DNA of 15,142 nucleotides from Pseudomonadota bacterium (GTDB lineage: Bacteria; Pseudomonadota; Alphaproteobacteria; Micropepsales; Micropepsaceae). Position 1 is the stretch's first letter; the number at the start of each line of letters is the position of its first letter. Below, in pieces: positions 1 through 6,691 of the stretch. The notes beneath the pieces are model-generated. The model was not told the DNA's origin, searched no databases, and worked only from the letters and a program-made list of their open reading frames with translations. Position numbers and translations under genes: made by a program. The stretch spans positions 1 through 15,142 of the forward strand of contig JAKAVI010000256.1 of assembly GCA_021817355.1 (NCBI GenBank), in the 5' to 3' direction.

Positions 1-105
1 TCGAGTCACGCCGGGGTCGCCATTTCTTGCAGCGGGCGCCAGGCTCACGGACCGTCAACACCGGGACTGCCGGGCATGCCCCCTGCCGATACCATTGCTG
101 CCTAG
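1..105 (+). CDS. Possible 3' end of a plus-strand gene (partial, tentative)
   Basis: Frame 1 on the plus strand is open from the window edge to a TAG at 103-105 and would encode the last 34 residues of a protein ending in PPADTIAA. Its TAG sits in the same CTAG as the minus-strand stop of the M61 peptidase, the arrangement seen at the well-supported junction at 4233-4236. About two thirds of its third codon positions are G or C. The other two plus frames are also open here, no domain is recognisable, and a 34-codon open frame is weak evidence in G+C-rich DNA. Treat it as a possibility that needs the upstream sequence. Confidence 0.2.
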   Translation, partial: SSHAGVAISCSGRQAHGPSTPGLPGMPPADTIAA

Positions 106-2042
106 CGGGCAGCCAGTATGGCATCCAGGTTGCGTGGTCCAGCTCCCTCTGGAACCAGATGCGGAAAGCGCTGCCCGCCGTGGTAGGCGATAGTGACAGT
201 GCGCACGGCCTTGTTCTGCTCGACAATGAAGGAGAGGGGCTGGGAGTGGGTCATATCAAAGTCGAGTGCGCGTTTTAGATCGGCGTTGCGGTAGGTAGCA
301 CCATCGAGCGCCAGAATCTTGGTGCCAATCGTCAGTCCTGCCTTGAACGCCGGGCTGCCCCATAACACGCCTGTCAGCCGATTGTTGCGACCGACGGTAA
401 ACCCGAGCGAGAAGTTGAAATCGGTGAATTTGCTCATGTGCTCTTGCGATTTCTCGAAGGGGCTCTCCACCGCGGTATAGACGAGCTTGTAACCGCCGCG
501 GGAAATGCCGCCTAGCGGAGCGCCCTTACCGGGTTTGTAGATGTGCTGCTTGAGAAATCCGGCCCAGTCGTAAGGCACCACCTCGTTAAGGGTGTGTACG
601 ATGTCGGCAAGCGTATAGGTGCGGGTGACATATGAGCCATTATCCGTGCCGAAGAAGAGGCGGGCAAAGTCGTCGAGTGACTTACGTCCATGGGTCAGTT
701 TGCGGATCAGGGTGTCAGCGTCGAGCCAGGTCAGCTGTCCCATGGAATAATAATCCTCGGAAAGCTGATAGTTTCGCCATGGTATCGGGGCGCGATGGGC
801 AATGCTGGGATCGTTGGTAGTATCCTCGACCGAACGCCAGGCATGCCCGACGTGATGTTCATAGGTTGCGGCGGTCACGGCAAACGCATCAAGCGCTTCC
901 TGACGGGTCCAGAGCCCGGCGCGGGCCGCAAGTACAAAGCCCCAATATTGGGTCTGCCCCTCATACATCCACAGCAGGGTATCTCTCATCGGTACGTTGA
1001 AATTCGCGGTCCACAGATCGAAGGGGCGACGGAACTTCCCGTTCCAGGAATGGGTGTATTCGTGGCAGAGAAGATCACGGGCTGCGACGGTGCCACTCCA
1101 ATTGACGAAGTAGCCAGGAACAGTGCCATCTTCGCTGGACTGGTGATGCTCCAGTCCCTGACCGCCCATCTGGTTGCTGAGTGACAGAAGAAAATCATAA
1201 TGACTGTAGTGACGTGAGCCGAAGAGCTTGTAAGCTTGGGTTACGAGATTACGATGGACGCGCAATTGCGCAGGCGTGATCTGCAACAGGTCCGGATTGT
1301 CGGCGAAGACGTCAAGATGGACCGGAGCTTTGTGTCCCGGGGGCGTCAGGTTCTCGCGCCGGAAATAGAGTCCGGCATCCAGGGGCGAATCAACCAGCGT
1401 ATTGAAGCTCACCGGCGCAAACTGTACGACGCCGTCCGCTTTTGAAGCTGTGGTCAGGGCTGTTGCGTACTGCCAGCCTTTTGGCAGCTTCACGCTGGCC
1501 TCAGTTTCAATGTCCCGACTGAAATATCCGGCTGGATATAGAGCAACATCCCACCACTCGAGATTGAGCATCACCGGTGTCATGACGATGCGTCCTTCGT
1601 CCTGTGTCACCGGCGACAGATACTGGAAAGAAACCTCGAGTGTCCTGACGCCCTCGGGTACATCGACATGAAATGCGAAGACATGCACCGGATCACGCGT
1701 CCAGCGGACAAGCTTGCCATCGGCATGAATAACAAGACCGGCAAACTTGTCGATGGGACCTGAGGCGTTGTGATTGCCCGGTATCCATTGCGGATAAAGC
1801 AGGGTTAGGGGACCGGGCCCTGCAACCGGGATGGTTTCTTGGACTAGGAAAATATGGCGTGCAAGATCTGTCGCATCGACATGGATCGAAAGTGTGCCTG
1901 GATAGGTAATATCGCGCGGCACGGGAACGGGTGCGAGGAGGGGAGCTGGCTGTGGGGCCTGCAGGGATGTCGGTGCAGCAAGCGCAAGGCTTGTGCTAAC
2001 CGCAAGAAGAACGATGCTTACGCACAGGGATTTTGCCTGCAT
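102..2042 (-). CDS. Exported M61 family metallopeptidase (glycyl aminopeptidase type) with PDZ domain
   Basis: This 646-residue protein is an M61 zinc peptidase; characterised relatives are periplasmic aminopeptidases that remove N-terminal Gly or Ala. Residues 1 to about 23 are a Sec signal peptide (MQAKSL, hydrophobic core, then ALA before APT). An N-terminal beta-rich M61 domain follows. The gluzincin core has the zinc motif HEYTH at 327-331 within CHEYTHSWNGKFRRP, a GLEH motif at about 296-299, and the presumed third zinc ligand Glu361 in MYEGQTQYWG. A PDZ domain spans about 540-620. I chose the ATG at 2042 because an AAGGGGGG stands 7 nt before it; the GTG at 2060 would add six residues ahead of the signal peptide. 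The crotonase gene lies 103 bp upstream on the same strand, so co-transcription is possible. Family call is firm; substrate is inferred. Confidence 0.93.
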   Translation of the reverse strand: MQAKSLCVSIVLLAVSTSLALAAPTSLQAPQPAPLLAPVPVPRDITYPGTLSIHVDATDLARHIFLVQETIPVAGPGPLTLLYPQWIPGNHNASGPIDKFAGLVIHADGKLVRWTRDPVHVFAFHVDVPEGVRTLEVSFQYLSPVTQDEGRIVMTPVMLNLEWWDVALYPAGYFSRDIETEASVKLPKGWQYATALTTASKADGVVQFAPVSFNTLVDSPLDAGLYFRRENLTPPGHKAPVHLDVFADNPDLLQITPAQLRVHRNLVTQAYKLFGSRHYSHYDFLLSLSNQMGGQGLEHHQSSEDGTVPGYFVNWSGTVAARDLLCHEYTHSWNGKFRRPFDLWTANFNVPMRDTLLWMYEGQTQYWGFVLAARAGLWTRQEALDAFAVTAATYEHHVGHAWRSVEDTTNDPSIAHRAPIPWRNYQLSEDYYSMGQLTWLDADTLIRKLTHGRKSLDDFARLFFGTDNGSYVTRTYTLADIVHTLNEVVPYDWAGFLKQHIYKPGKGAPLGGISRGGYKLVYTAVESPFEKSQEHMSKFTDFNFSLGFTVGRNNRLTGVLWGSPAFKAGLTIGTKILALDGATYRNADLKRALDFDMTHSQPLSFIVEQNKAVRTVTIAYHGGQRFPHLVPEGAGPRNLDAILAAR

Positions 2043-2128
2043 AATGGTTCCCCCCTTCACCTTCGCGTCACAGTGATGGCTCGTTATCCAGCTTGTTGCG
2101 CCACGGGTCGAGCTTTCACCACGTTATC

Positions 2129-2142
2129 TCACGGTGTCGTGA
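2129..2142. repeat. Short perfect inverted repeat between crotonase and M61 genes
   Basis: TCACG and CGTGA arms flank a 4-nt spacer, starting 3 bp past the crotonase stop codon on the minus strand. No T tract follows, so it is not a convincing terminator. It could be a weak mRNA hairpin or a protein site. A second small palindrome, TCACAGTGA, lies at 2068-2076. The rest of the 103-bp gap shows no promoter I would defend. Confidence 0.3.
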
Positions 2143-2145
2143 TCA

Positions 2146-2949
2146 TTATTTGCCCTGAAAGCGAGGCTCACGCTTTTCCGCAAAGGCGCTGATGCCCTCG
2201 CGCACATCTGCGGTGGGATTGGCGATCATCACTGCCAGAGCGGCATCGTTCAGCGCCCGTTCCAGCGTAGAATCGAGGCCATGGCGCATCATTGACTTGG
2301 CGAGGCGCACGGCAAGCGGTCCCCTGGCGGCAATCCGGCGGGCCAGTTCCAGAGTATGTGTTCGCAGATCCGCGGCAGGCACCACCTCGGTAACAAGACC
2401 CAGTTGCTCGGCTTCTGCAGCGCTGTAGGTCTCGGCAAGCAACGTCATCTTGAGCGCCCGGTCGAGGCCCATGGCGCGAGGGAAAAACCAGGCACCGCCT
2501 TCGTCCGGTAACAGGGCGAAGCGGCCCGAGGTGTCGCCGAGCCTGGCATTATCCGCGGCAATGCGCAGATCACACGCCAGTGCCAACGTCAGGCCACCGG
2601 CCACGGCCGCGCCATTGATCATGGCAATGACGGGTTTGTCGATGCGGTGCAGCTTGGTGATCACCGCGTGCATATTCTCGCGCATCTCCTGCGCATGTCC
2701 GAGCTGGCGCTGCATGTAGGCGGCATGCTCGCCGTCGCCGCCGCCAATGTCGCCACCGGCGCAGAAGCCGCGACCTTCGCCGGTTATGACCAGACAGCGT
2801 AAAGTGTCATCGGTGACATAGGCATCGATGGCTCCCATCAGTTCGCGGCACAGGCGTGAGGTATAGGCATTCATCGCCCTGGGACGATTTAGTACGATCT
2901 CGGCGATCATGGGTTCGGGCCTTTCGAAGCGGATGTCGTAAAATTCCAT
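2146..2949 (-). CDS. Crotonase-fold enoyl-CoA hydratase/isomerase family protein
   Basis: This is a 267-residue cytoplasmic enzyme of the crotonase superfamily, which acts on acyl-CoA thioesters through an oxyanion hole. Visible landmarks are NRPRAMNAY near 21-29, the CoA/oxyanion loop RGFCAGGD at 60-67, NGAAVAGG at 112-119, and the C-terminal AFAEKREPRF. Aligned by eye to rat mitochondrial hydratase, the two catalytic glutamates (Glu144 and Glu164 there) are replaced by Thr121 and Ser141. An acidic residue, Asp149 in LLPDEGGAWFFPR, sits where PaaG-type isomerases carry their catalytic Asp. It is therefore more likely an isomerase or other crotonase activity than a classical hydratase (inference). 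Start: the ATG at 2949 has GGAGG six nt upstream. It diverges from a second crotonase, which suggests a fatty-acid or aromatic-acid CoA pathway, but no ligase, dehydrogenase or thiolase is in the window. Confidence 0.9.
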   Translation of the reverse strand: MEFYDIRFERPEPMIAEIVLNRPRAMNAYTSRLCRELMGAIDAYVTDDTLRCLVITGEGRGFCAGGDIGGGDGEHAAYMQRQLGHAQEMRENMHAVITKLHRIDKPVIAMINGAAVAGGLTLALACDLRIAADNARLGDTSGRFALLPDEGGAWFFPRAMGLDRALKMTLLAETYSAAEAEQLGLVTEVVPAADLRTHTLELARRIAARGPLAVRLAKSMMRHGLDSTLERALNDAALAVMIANPTADVREGISAFAEKREPRFQGK

Positions 2950-2973
2950 GGCTGTCCTCCGTGGTGATGAACA

Positions 2974-3114
2974 ATGGGTGGATGCGTACTCGGCGACGGG
3001 TTGAAGACCTGGATCGATCAGCTCCTGATCCTGTGGGCAATAAACTTCTCAGTGGCGATGGCATTTTTCATTAGCATCATCGACGTCAGCATGATCAGAA
3101 TGACGAGTTTCTGA
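2974..3114 (+). CDS. Candidate 46-residue single-pass membrane peptide
   Basis: An ATG at 2974 opens a 46-codon frame ending in TGA at 3112-3114. The product begins MGGCVLGDGLKTW and carries one hydrophobic, Ile/Phe/Leu-rich stretch at about residues 17-37, followed by a short polar tail (MIRMTSF). A GGTGA motif at 2963-2967, matching part of the anti-Shine-Dalgarno complement, lies six nt before the ATG. An in-frame TGA just upstream fixes the start region. About 73% of third positions are G or C, as expected for coding DNA here. It starts only 24 bp from the divergent crotonase start. No family is recognised; it may be a genuine small protein or a chance frame. Confidence 0.3.
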   Translation: MGGCVLGDGLKTWIDQLLILWAINFSVAMAFFISIIDVSMIRMTSF

Positions 3115-3399
3115 ATTAAATACGTGCCACTTGCATGGGCAAGATACGGCTTGGGTGTATGGCGGTCTGCGCGCTGCGCAACGCCTCAGCTTTCGGCTGC
3201 CCTGCTCAGGGGTACCCGTTGATTTGTGCGGGGGCCGCGGCCCTGCCACTGGTTTGTGGTCTGGCACCATGGCCCGGGCCCCTGATAAGGATGCCAGACA
3301 CCTACTCACCAGCGTGGCCCCCATGGTTCGATTAAGCCTCTTTCTGATCGCCTGTACTTATGGGACCATGCGCAGGCCACGAACACAATGGAGAAGGTC
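3115..3399. other. Non-coding spacer rich in inverted repeats, upstream of the second crotonase
   Basis: I see no convincing gene in these 285 bp. The stretch holds several perfect inverted repeats: CTTGC/GCAAG around a 4-nt loop (3130-3143), TGCGC/GCGCA around 3 nt (3168-3180), CCCTG/CAGGG (3200-3211), the 12-bp palindrome GGGCCGCGGCCC (3232-3243), and 8-bp arms GTCTGGCA (3259-3266) and TGCCAGAC (3292-3299) enclosing the palindrome GGCCCGGGCC (3271-3280). A weak promoter-like TACTTA lies at 3355-3360, with TTAAGC 17 bp upstream, pointing at the crotonase. The spacer could be a structured leader or regulatory region. Short palindromes are also common by chance in G+C-rich DNA. Confidence 0.35.
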
Positions 3400-4236
3400 A
3401 TGCAAGACGAGGTACTCTATGAGGTGCGCGACCGCATCGGGATCATCACCCTCAACCGCCCCGAGCGGCTCAACGCCTACACCGCGGCGCTGTCACACGG
3501 CATCAAGCGCGCGTTTTCCCGTGCTGATACCGATTCTGATGTGCGTGTTGTTGTCCTGACCGGAGCCGGGCGCGGCTTCTGCGCCGGAGCTGACATGGAA
3601 GTGCTCTCCGGGGCGGTGGAGCGTGGCGGCACGGGACAGGGCTCAACAAAGACGGAGCCGCATTTTAGCAAGGGACCAGGACCGGACCTCGCCAGCGAAT
3701 TCGCCGATGCCGAGCGTTTTGGCTATTTCGTCAAGCTCAAAAAGCCTGTGATCGCCGCAATTAATGGGCCCTGCGCAGGCATCGGCATGGTGATGGCGCT
3801 TTACGCCGACCTTCGCTTCGCTGCTGACAGTGCAGTGTTTACCACAGCATTCGCCCAGCGTGGCCTCATTGCCGAGCACGGCATCTCCTGGTTGTTGCCC
3901 CGACTGATCGGCCAGGCGCAGGCCATGGATCTGCTCTTGTCGGCACGCCGGGTGAGCGCCGAGGAAGCCAAAGCCATCGGTCTTGTCAACGCGATCTTTC
4001 CGGCGGAGAAGTTTCTCGACAGCGTAATTGGTTATGCCCGTATGCTAGCCGAAACCGTATCGCCACGCTCGATGGCAGTGATGAAGGCGCAGGTCTGGAA
4101 AGCCAATTTCCAAGACTTCAACGCAGCCCTTGCCAGCGCTGATGCGGAAATGGTGGTAAGCCTCAGTCACAGCGAGTTCAAGGAGGGCGTCGCCCACTTC
4201 CTCGAAAAACGTAAGCCAAGGTTTGCGGATCTCTAG
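3400..4236 (+). CDS. Crotonase-fold enoyl-CoA hydratase/isomerase family protein (second copy)
   Basis: This 278-residue crotonase-superfamily protein is clearly different from its divergent neighbour. Landmarks are LNRPERLNAY at 18-27, oxyanion loop RGFCAGADM at 58-66, NGPCAGIG at 122-129, FAQRGLIAEHGISWLLPR at 151-168, and C-terminal HFLEKRKPRF. The hydratase glutamate positions are Val131 and Phe151. Glu159 in LIAEHG lies where PaaG-type enzymes have an Asp, so classical hydration is doubtful. A Gly/Lys-rich insertion at about 70-95 follows the oxyanion loop. Start: I prefer the ATG at 3400, which has GGAG six nt upstream; the ATG at 3388 adds four residues and has no ribosome binding site. 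Its stop overlaps the esterase stop. The acyl-CoA substrate is unknown. Confidence 0.9.
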   Translation: MQDEVLYEVRDRIGIITLNRPERLNAYTAALSHGIKRAFSRADTDSDVRVVVLTGAGRGFCAGADMEVLSGAVERGGTGQGSTKTEPHFSKGPGPDLASEFADAERFGYFVKLKKPVIAAINGPCAGIGMVMALYADLRFAADSAVFTTAFAQRGLIAEHGISWLLPRLIGQAQAMDLLLSARRVSAEEAKAIGLVNAIFPAEKFLDSVIGYARMLAETVSPRSMAVMKAQVWKANFQDFNAALASADAEMVVSLSHSEFKEGVAHFLEKRKPRFADL

Positions 4237-5864
4237 GCTAATACGGCCTTGCGCAATAACGGGTAGGGATCATCGACGACGTGGCTGTCGGTGTTGAACA
4301 GCATCGTCGTCCGCGCTTTTACGTCATAAGGTGGCCAATAGGGGATGGCGGTGGCATTGGGCTCGCCACTGTGGGCAAAGGCGAGCCACGCTGCGCTCAT
4401 CTGATTGGCAAGGCGTTGCGGGTCGGGCCCCGGCCCAACCAAGGCGCGGGCGCGTTCTACGGTGTCGAAAACAAAGGGAATTTCCAGCGCGTGTGGTGTC
4501 TTGAGCACGCCCTTGCCCACCGGCGTCTCAAAAGTGAGCTGGTACATGAAGACCGGTGCCTTTTGTGCCGCTTTGCGTTCGGCCAGCTTGATGGAGTTAC
4601 CCCACATGAAGGTGGCCGTTGCCAGCGCGGTGGCGAGATAGCTGGGGGAATAGTCTGGAAACGTGAGCTTAAGGGCTGCGATTACGGCAGGTGCTCGTGC
4701 GCCCAGCTGCTGACGGGCCCGGGTTTCGAACTCAGCTTCGCTGAGCTTGCCGAACCAGGGCTGGCCAGCCATGAACAGCGTCATCTCATCCTTGTTGGTG
4801 CCGATGATGAGAGGTACCGCCGCTGACAGTGTTGGTGCTGCGGGATCAAATGGCTGTGCCGGCAGAACGCGTTCGTCTACCACCGGTTCTAGGAAGTTCA
4901 TACCGAATTGCCCCGGTTTCCTCGCCATGATGGCATAGGCGGCATTGATGATTTGTGGCGCCGGTAATGCCTGCAGCTGGCCGGGCTCGCTCACCTTCAA
5001 CTCGGCAAGCAGGGCCCTTGCATCGTCGCTCGCAGACGTGAGGGGAAGTGCATCAAGGCCCGGACCACTTTCAATGATGGCCTTGTGAAACAGGCCCTGG
5101 GCTGCAGGCATCGCCATAAGGTAAGATACCTTGGCTCCGCCACCGGATTCACCAAAAATGGTAATGTTGCCGCCATCGCCGCCGATAGCTGCTGCATGAT
5201 CGCGCACCCATTCGAGCGCGGCGACGAGATCGAGCATGCCGACGTTACCGGAGGCGGCGTACTCCGAACCGAAGATCTGTGCCAGTTCGAGATAGCCGAA
5301 GGCGTTGAGGCGGTGGTTGAGGGTGACCACCACGACGTCACCTTTGCGCGCCAGATTGGCACCGTCGTACATAGGCCAGGCACCGGAGCCATAAGCGAAG
5401 CCACCGCCGTGGAACCAAACCATGATCGGCCGTCTTTTTCCGTCCGCAATGCCCGGCGTCCATACATTGAGAAACAGGCAGTCTTCACGACCTTTGCGGA
5501 ATTCCTCGGCGATGGGGAACACGCCCTCAAGTGCCTTAGCGAGATCGGTCCTAGGCGGATTGCGTGCGACGCCGTCCGGCATCTGCACGGCCGGCGCGCC
5601 GAAGCGCGTTGCGTCAGCAATGCCGCTCCATGCTCTGGGCCTATGCGGCGGCTTGAAGCGCAGCTGTCCGAGCGGGGGTGCAGCATAGCGCACGCCTTTG
5701 AACACGCAGAGTGCTCCGTCCCGCGTGCCGCGCAGCATGCCGTAATTCGTCGTCAGAATTGGGCCGTCAGCGGCGTGCGCGATCCCCGCCAGCGAGGCGA
5801 GCGCGGCGACGCTTCCGCCAGCCGCCAGGACCTCACGGCGATTCCAGGCAAGAATAAAAGACAT
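4233..5864 (-). CDS. Type B carboxylesterase, Tat-type signal
   Basis: This 543-residue alpha/beta-hydrolase belongs to the type B carboxylesterase (COesterase) family, which hydrolyses carboxylic esters. Residues 1 to about 31 form a signal with a twin-arginine motif (WNRREVLAAGG) and an AHA cleavage site, so folded export to the periplasm is likely. The oxyanion hole HGGG is at 152-155 and the family signature EDCLFLNVW at 127-135. The catalytic triad is probably Ser240 (GESGG), Glu360 (GTNKDE) and His458 (TPHALE). Its length is normal and it looks intact. Start: the ATG at 5864 has GGGGAGG 4 nt upstream, with a promoter about 40 bp further up. It converges on the second crotonase, sharing the CTAG at 4233-4236 for both stops. 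The natural ester is unknown. Confidence 0.93.
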   Translation of the reverse strand: MSFILAWNRREVLAAGGSVAALASLAGIAHAADGPILTTNYGMLRGTRDGALCVFKGVRYAAPPLGQLRFKPPHRPRAWSGIADATRFGAPAVQMPDGVARNPPRTDLAKALEGVFPIAEEFRKGREDCLFLNVWTPGIADGKRRPIMVWFHGGGFAYGSGAWPMYDGANLARKGDVVVVTLNHRLNAFGYLELAQIFGSEYAASGNVGMLDLVAALEWVRDHAAAIGGDGGNITIFGESGGGAKVSYLMAMPAAQGLFHKAIIESGPGLDALPLTSASDDARALLAELKVSEPGQLQALPAPQIINAAYAIMARKPGQFGMNFLEPVVDERVLPAQPFDPAAPTLSAAVPLIIGTNKDEMTLFMAGQPWFGKLSEAEFETRARQQLGARAPAVIAALKLTFPDYSPSYLATALATATFMWGNSIKLAERKAAQKAPVFMYQLTFETPVGKGVLKTPHALEIPFVFDTVERARALVGPGPDPQRLANQMSAAWLAFAHSGEPNATAIPYWPPYDVKARTTMLFNTDSHVVDDPYPLLRKAVLA

Positions 5865-5906
5865 TGTGCCTCCCCGTCGGTTGCGTCGGCACTCAGCCTG
5901 AGCCCA

Positions 5907-5935
5907 AATATTTGCACAGCCGGAGGAGAGGTCAA
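5907..5935 (-). promoter_or_regulatory. Probable sigma70-like promoter of the carboxylesterase
   Basis: On the minus strand a TTGACC -35 box (5930-5935, 5 of 6 matches to consensus) is separated by exactly 17 bp from an AATATT -10 box (5907-5912, 4 of 6). Transcription would start near 5900, giving a leader of about 36 nt before the ATG at 5864. The -10 box lies in the perfect 10-bp palindrome CAAATATTTG (5905-5914), the most A+T-rich spot in this gap. Confidence 0.5.
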
Positions 5936-5936
5936 G

Positions 5937-5958
5937 CCGGCACCGGTTGAGGCGCCGG
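5937..5958 (-). terminator. Possible hairpin terminator after the lipoprotein gene
   Basis: On the minus strand CCGGCGCC and GGTGCCGG form an 8-bp stem with one G-U pair around a 6-nt loop (TCAACC). It begins 14 bp after the lipoprotein stop codon and ends just before the esterase promoter. No T run follows, so intrinsic termination is uncertain. The placement between one gene's end and the next gene's promoter is what supports the call. Confidence 0.35.
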
Positions 5959-5972
5959 TTTGATGGCGTATC

Positions 5973-6506
5973 TTAGTAGCCGGGTGGCGGTGGTGGCGGA
6001 TAGCCGGGTGGCGGTGGCGGCGGATAGCCGGGTGGTGGCGGCGGCGGATAGCCGGGTGGTGGCGGAGGCGGATAGCCATAGGCATTGGGCGGTGGCACAG
6101 CAACGTGATTGCCATGGGCTTTCATGCACTGCACATAGGCGATGTTGTACTCACGCTGGGTAGCATACTGGCGCTGGCCAGGATGGGCGGTTGTGGCCCC
6201 AATTCCGGCGCCAGCTGCGCCGCCCACGACGGCGCCTCGGGTATCGCCGACCGCGGCGCCAAGGGCTGCACCAATTGCGGCTCCCACCAGCGCATTGGTC
6301 GCGGTCCGGTTATTGGCTTCGTCGACTTTGCCAGCCACACGGTCTGACGCATAATGCTGACAATAAATATCGTCCTCCTGAAATTGGGAGAACGACTTGC
6401 CCCTACCCGGCATCACCGGAACGGTCGGGCTGAGCGGCTGTGTAACGCAGCCTTCCAGCCCGATCAGGGCTATAAGGCCTACCGCTCCCAACATCATCTT
6501 GCGCAT
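5973..6506 (-). CDS. Small glycine-zipper lipoprotein with Pro-Gly-Tyr repeat tail
   Basis: The 177-residue product starts MRKMMLGAVG with a short hydrophobic signal and a lipobox LEGC (Cys20); Glu at -2 is less usual but the context is clear. It should be an acylated envelope lipoprotein. Residues 71-104 form an Ala/Gly-rich glycine zipper (GAAIGAALGAAVGDTRGAV and on), a membrane-associating motif known from 17-kDa antigen and OmpA-like lipoproteins. Cys49 and Cys127 could form a disulfide. The C-terminus is four copies of PPPPPPGY after a Pro/Tyr-rich linker. The ATG at 6506 fits both lipobox and ribosome site (AGAGGT, six nt upstream); the frame continues 49 codons further up without sense. 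The exact role is unknown; cell-envelope structural protein is inference. Confidence 0.85.
   Translation of the reverse strand: MRKMMLGAVGLIALIGLEGCVTQPLSPTVPVMPGRGKSFSQFQEDDIYCQHYASDRVAGKVDEANNRTATNALVGAAIGAALGAAVGDTRGAVVGGAAGAGIGATTAHPGQRQYATQREYNIAYVQCMKAHGNHVAVPPPNAYGYPPPPPPGYPPPPPPGYPPPPPPGYPPPPPPGY
5977..6072 (-). repeat. Four tandem 24-bp repeats coding PPPPPPGY
   Basis: Four consecutive 24-bp units (5977-6000, 6001-6024, 6025-6048, 6049-6072) each encode eight residues, six prolines plus Gly-Tyr. They differ only at third codon positions, which suggests the peptide repeat is kept by selection rather than being a very recent slippage product. Six consecutive prolines per unit should make translation dependent on elongation factor P. 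Confidence 0.9.
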
Positions 6507-6653
6507 TGCACACCTCTTGCATGGAGCTACACGCGGACCTGTCGGATCGGTCGGCCCACAACTCCGATCGCCAACCATCCGCTGGCCAAGCTGAACACCA
6601 CATGAACGCCAATCAATCCGACAAGGTTTGAGGCAAATCAAGCGGGCACGCAA

Positions 6654-6684
6654 TTGACCTAGCGTCGCTAAGAAGGCGTAGTAG
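6654..6684 (+). promoter_or_regulatory. Weak promoter candidate for the lactone oxidase
   Basis: TTGACC (6654-6659) matches the -35 consensus at 5 of 6 positions. The best -10 is poor: GTAGTA or TAGTAG at an 18-19 bp spacing. Transcription from here would start around 6690, almost at the ATG at 6692, which would make a nearly leaderless mRNA. The rest of the 185-bp divergent spacer (6507-6691) shows no other promoter I would defend. Confidence 0.25.
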
Positions 6685-6691
6685 CAAAAAT

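Noticed and set aside
3135..3335. 66-codon Cys- and Pro-rich frame in the crotonase spacer
   Set aside because: No ribosome site, no helix or signal pattern, and it runs straight through the inverted repeats. It looks like chance.
2146..4236. Recent duplication producing the two crotonases
   Set aside because: Outside family motifs the two proteins differ widely in sequence, and the plus-strand copy has an extra insertion at about 70-95. They look like old paralogues or independent arrivals.
5085..5963. Long plus-strand open frame (292 codons) opposite the carboxylesterase
   Set aside because: It lies antisense to an intact esterase with all catalytic motifs. Its translation has no recognisable domain, and it runs through the esterase promoter. 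Such frames are expected opposite G+C-rich genes.
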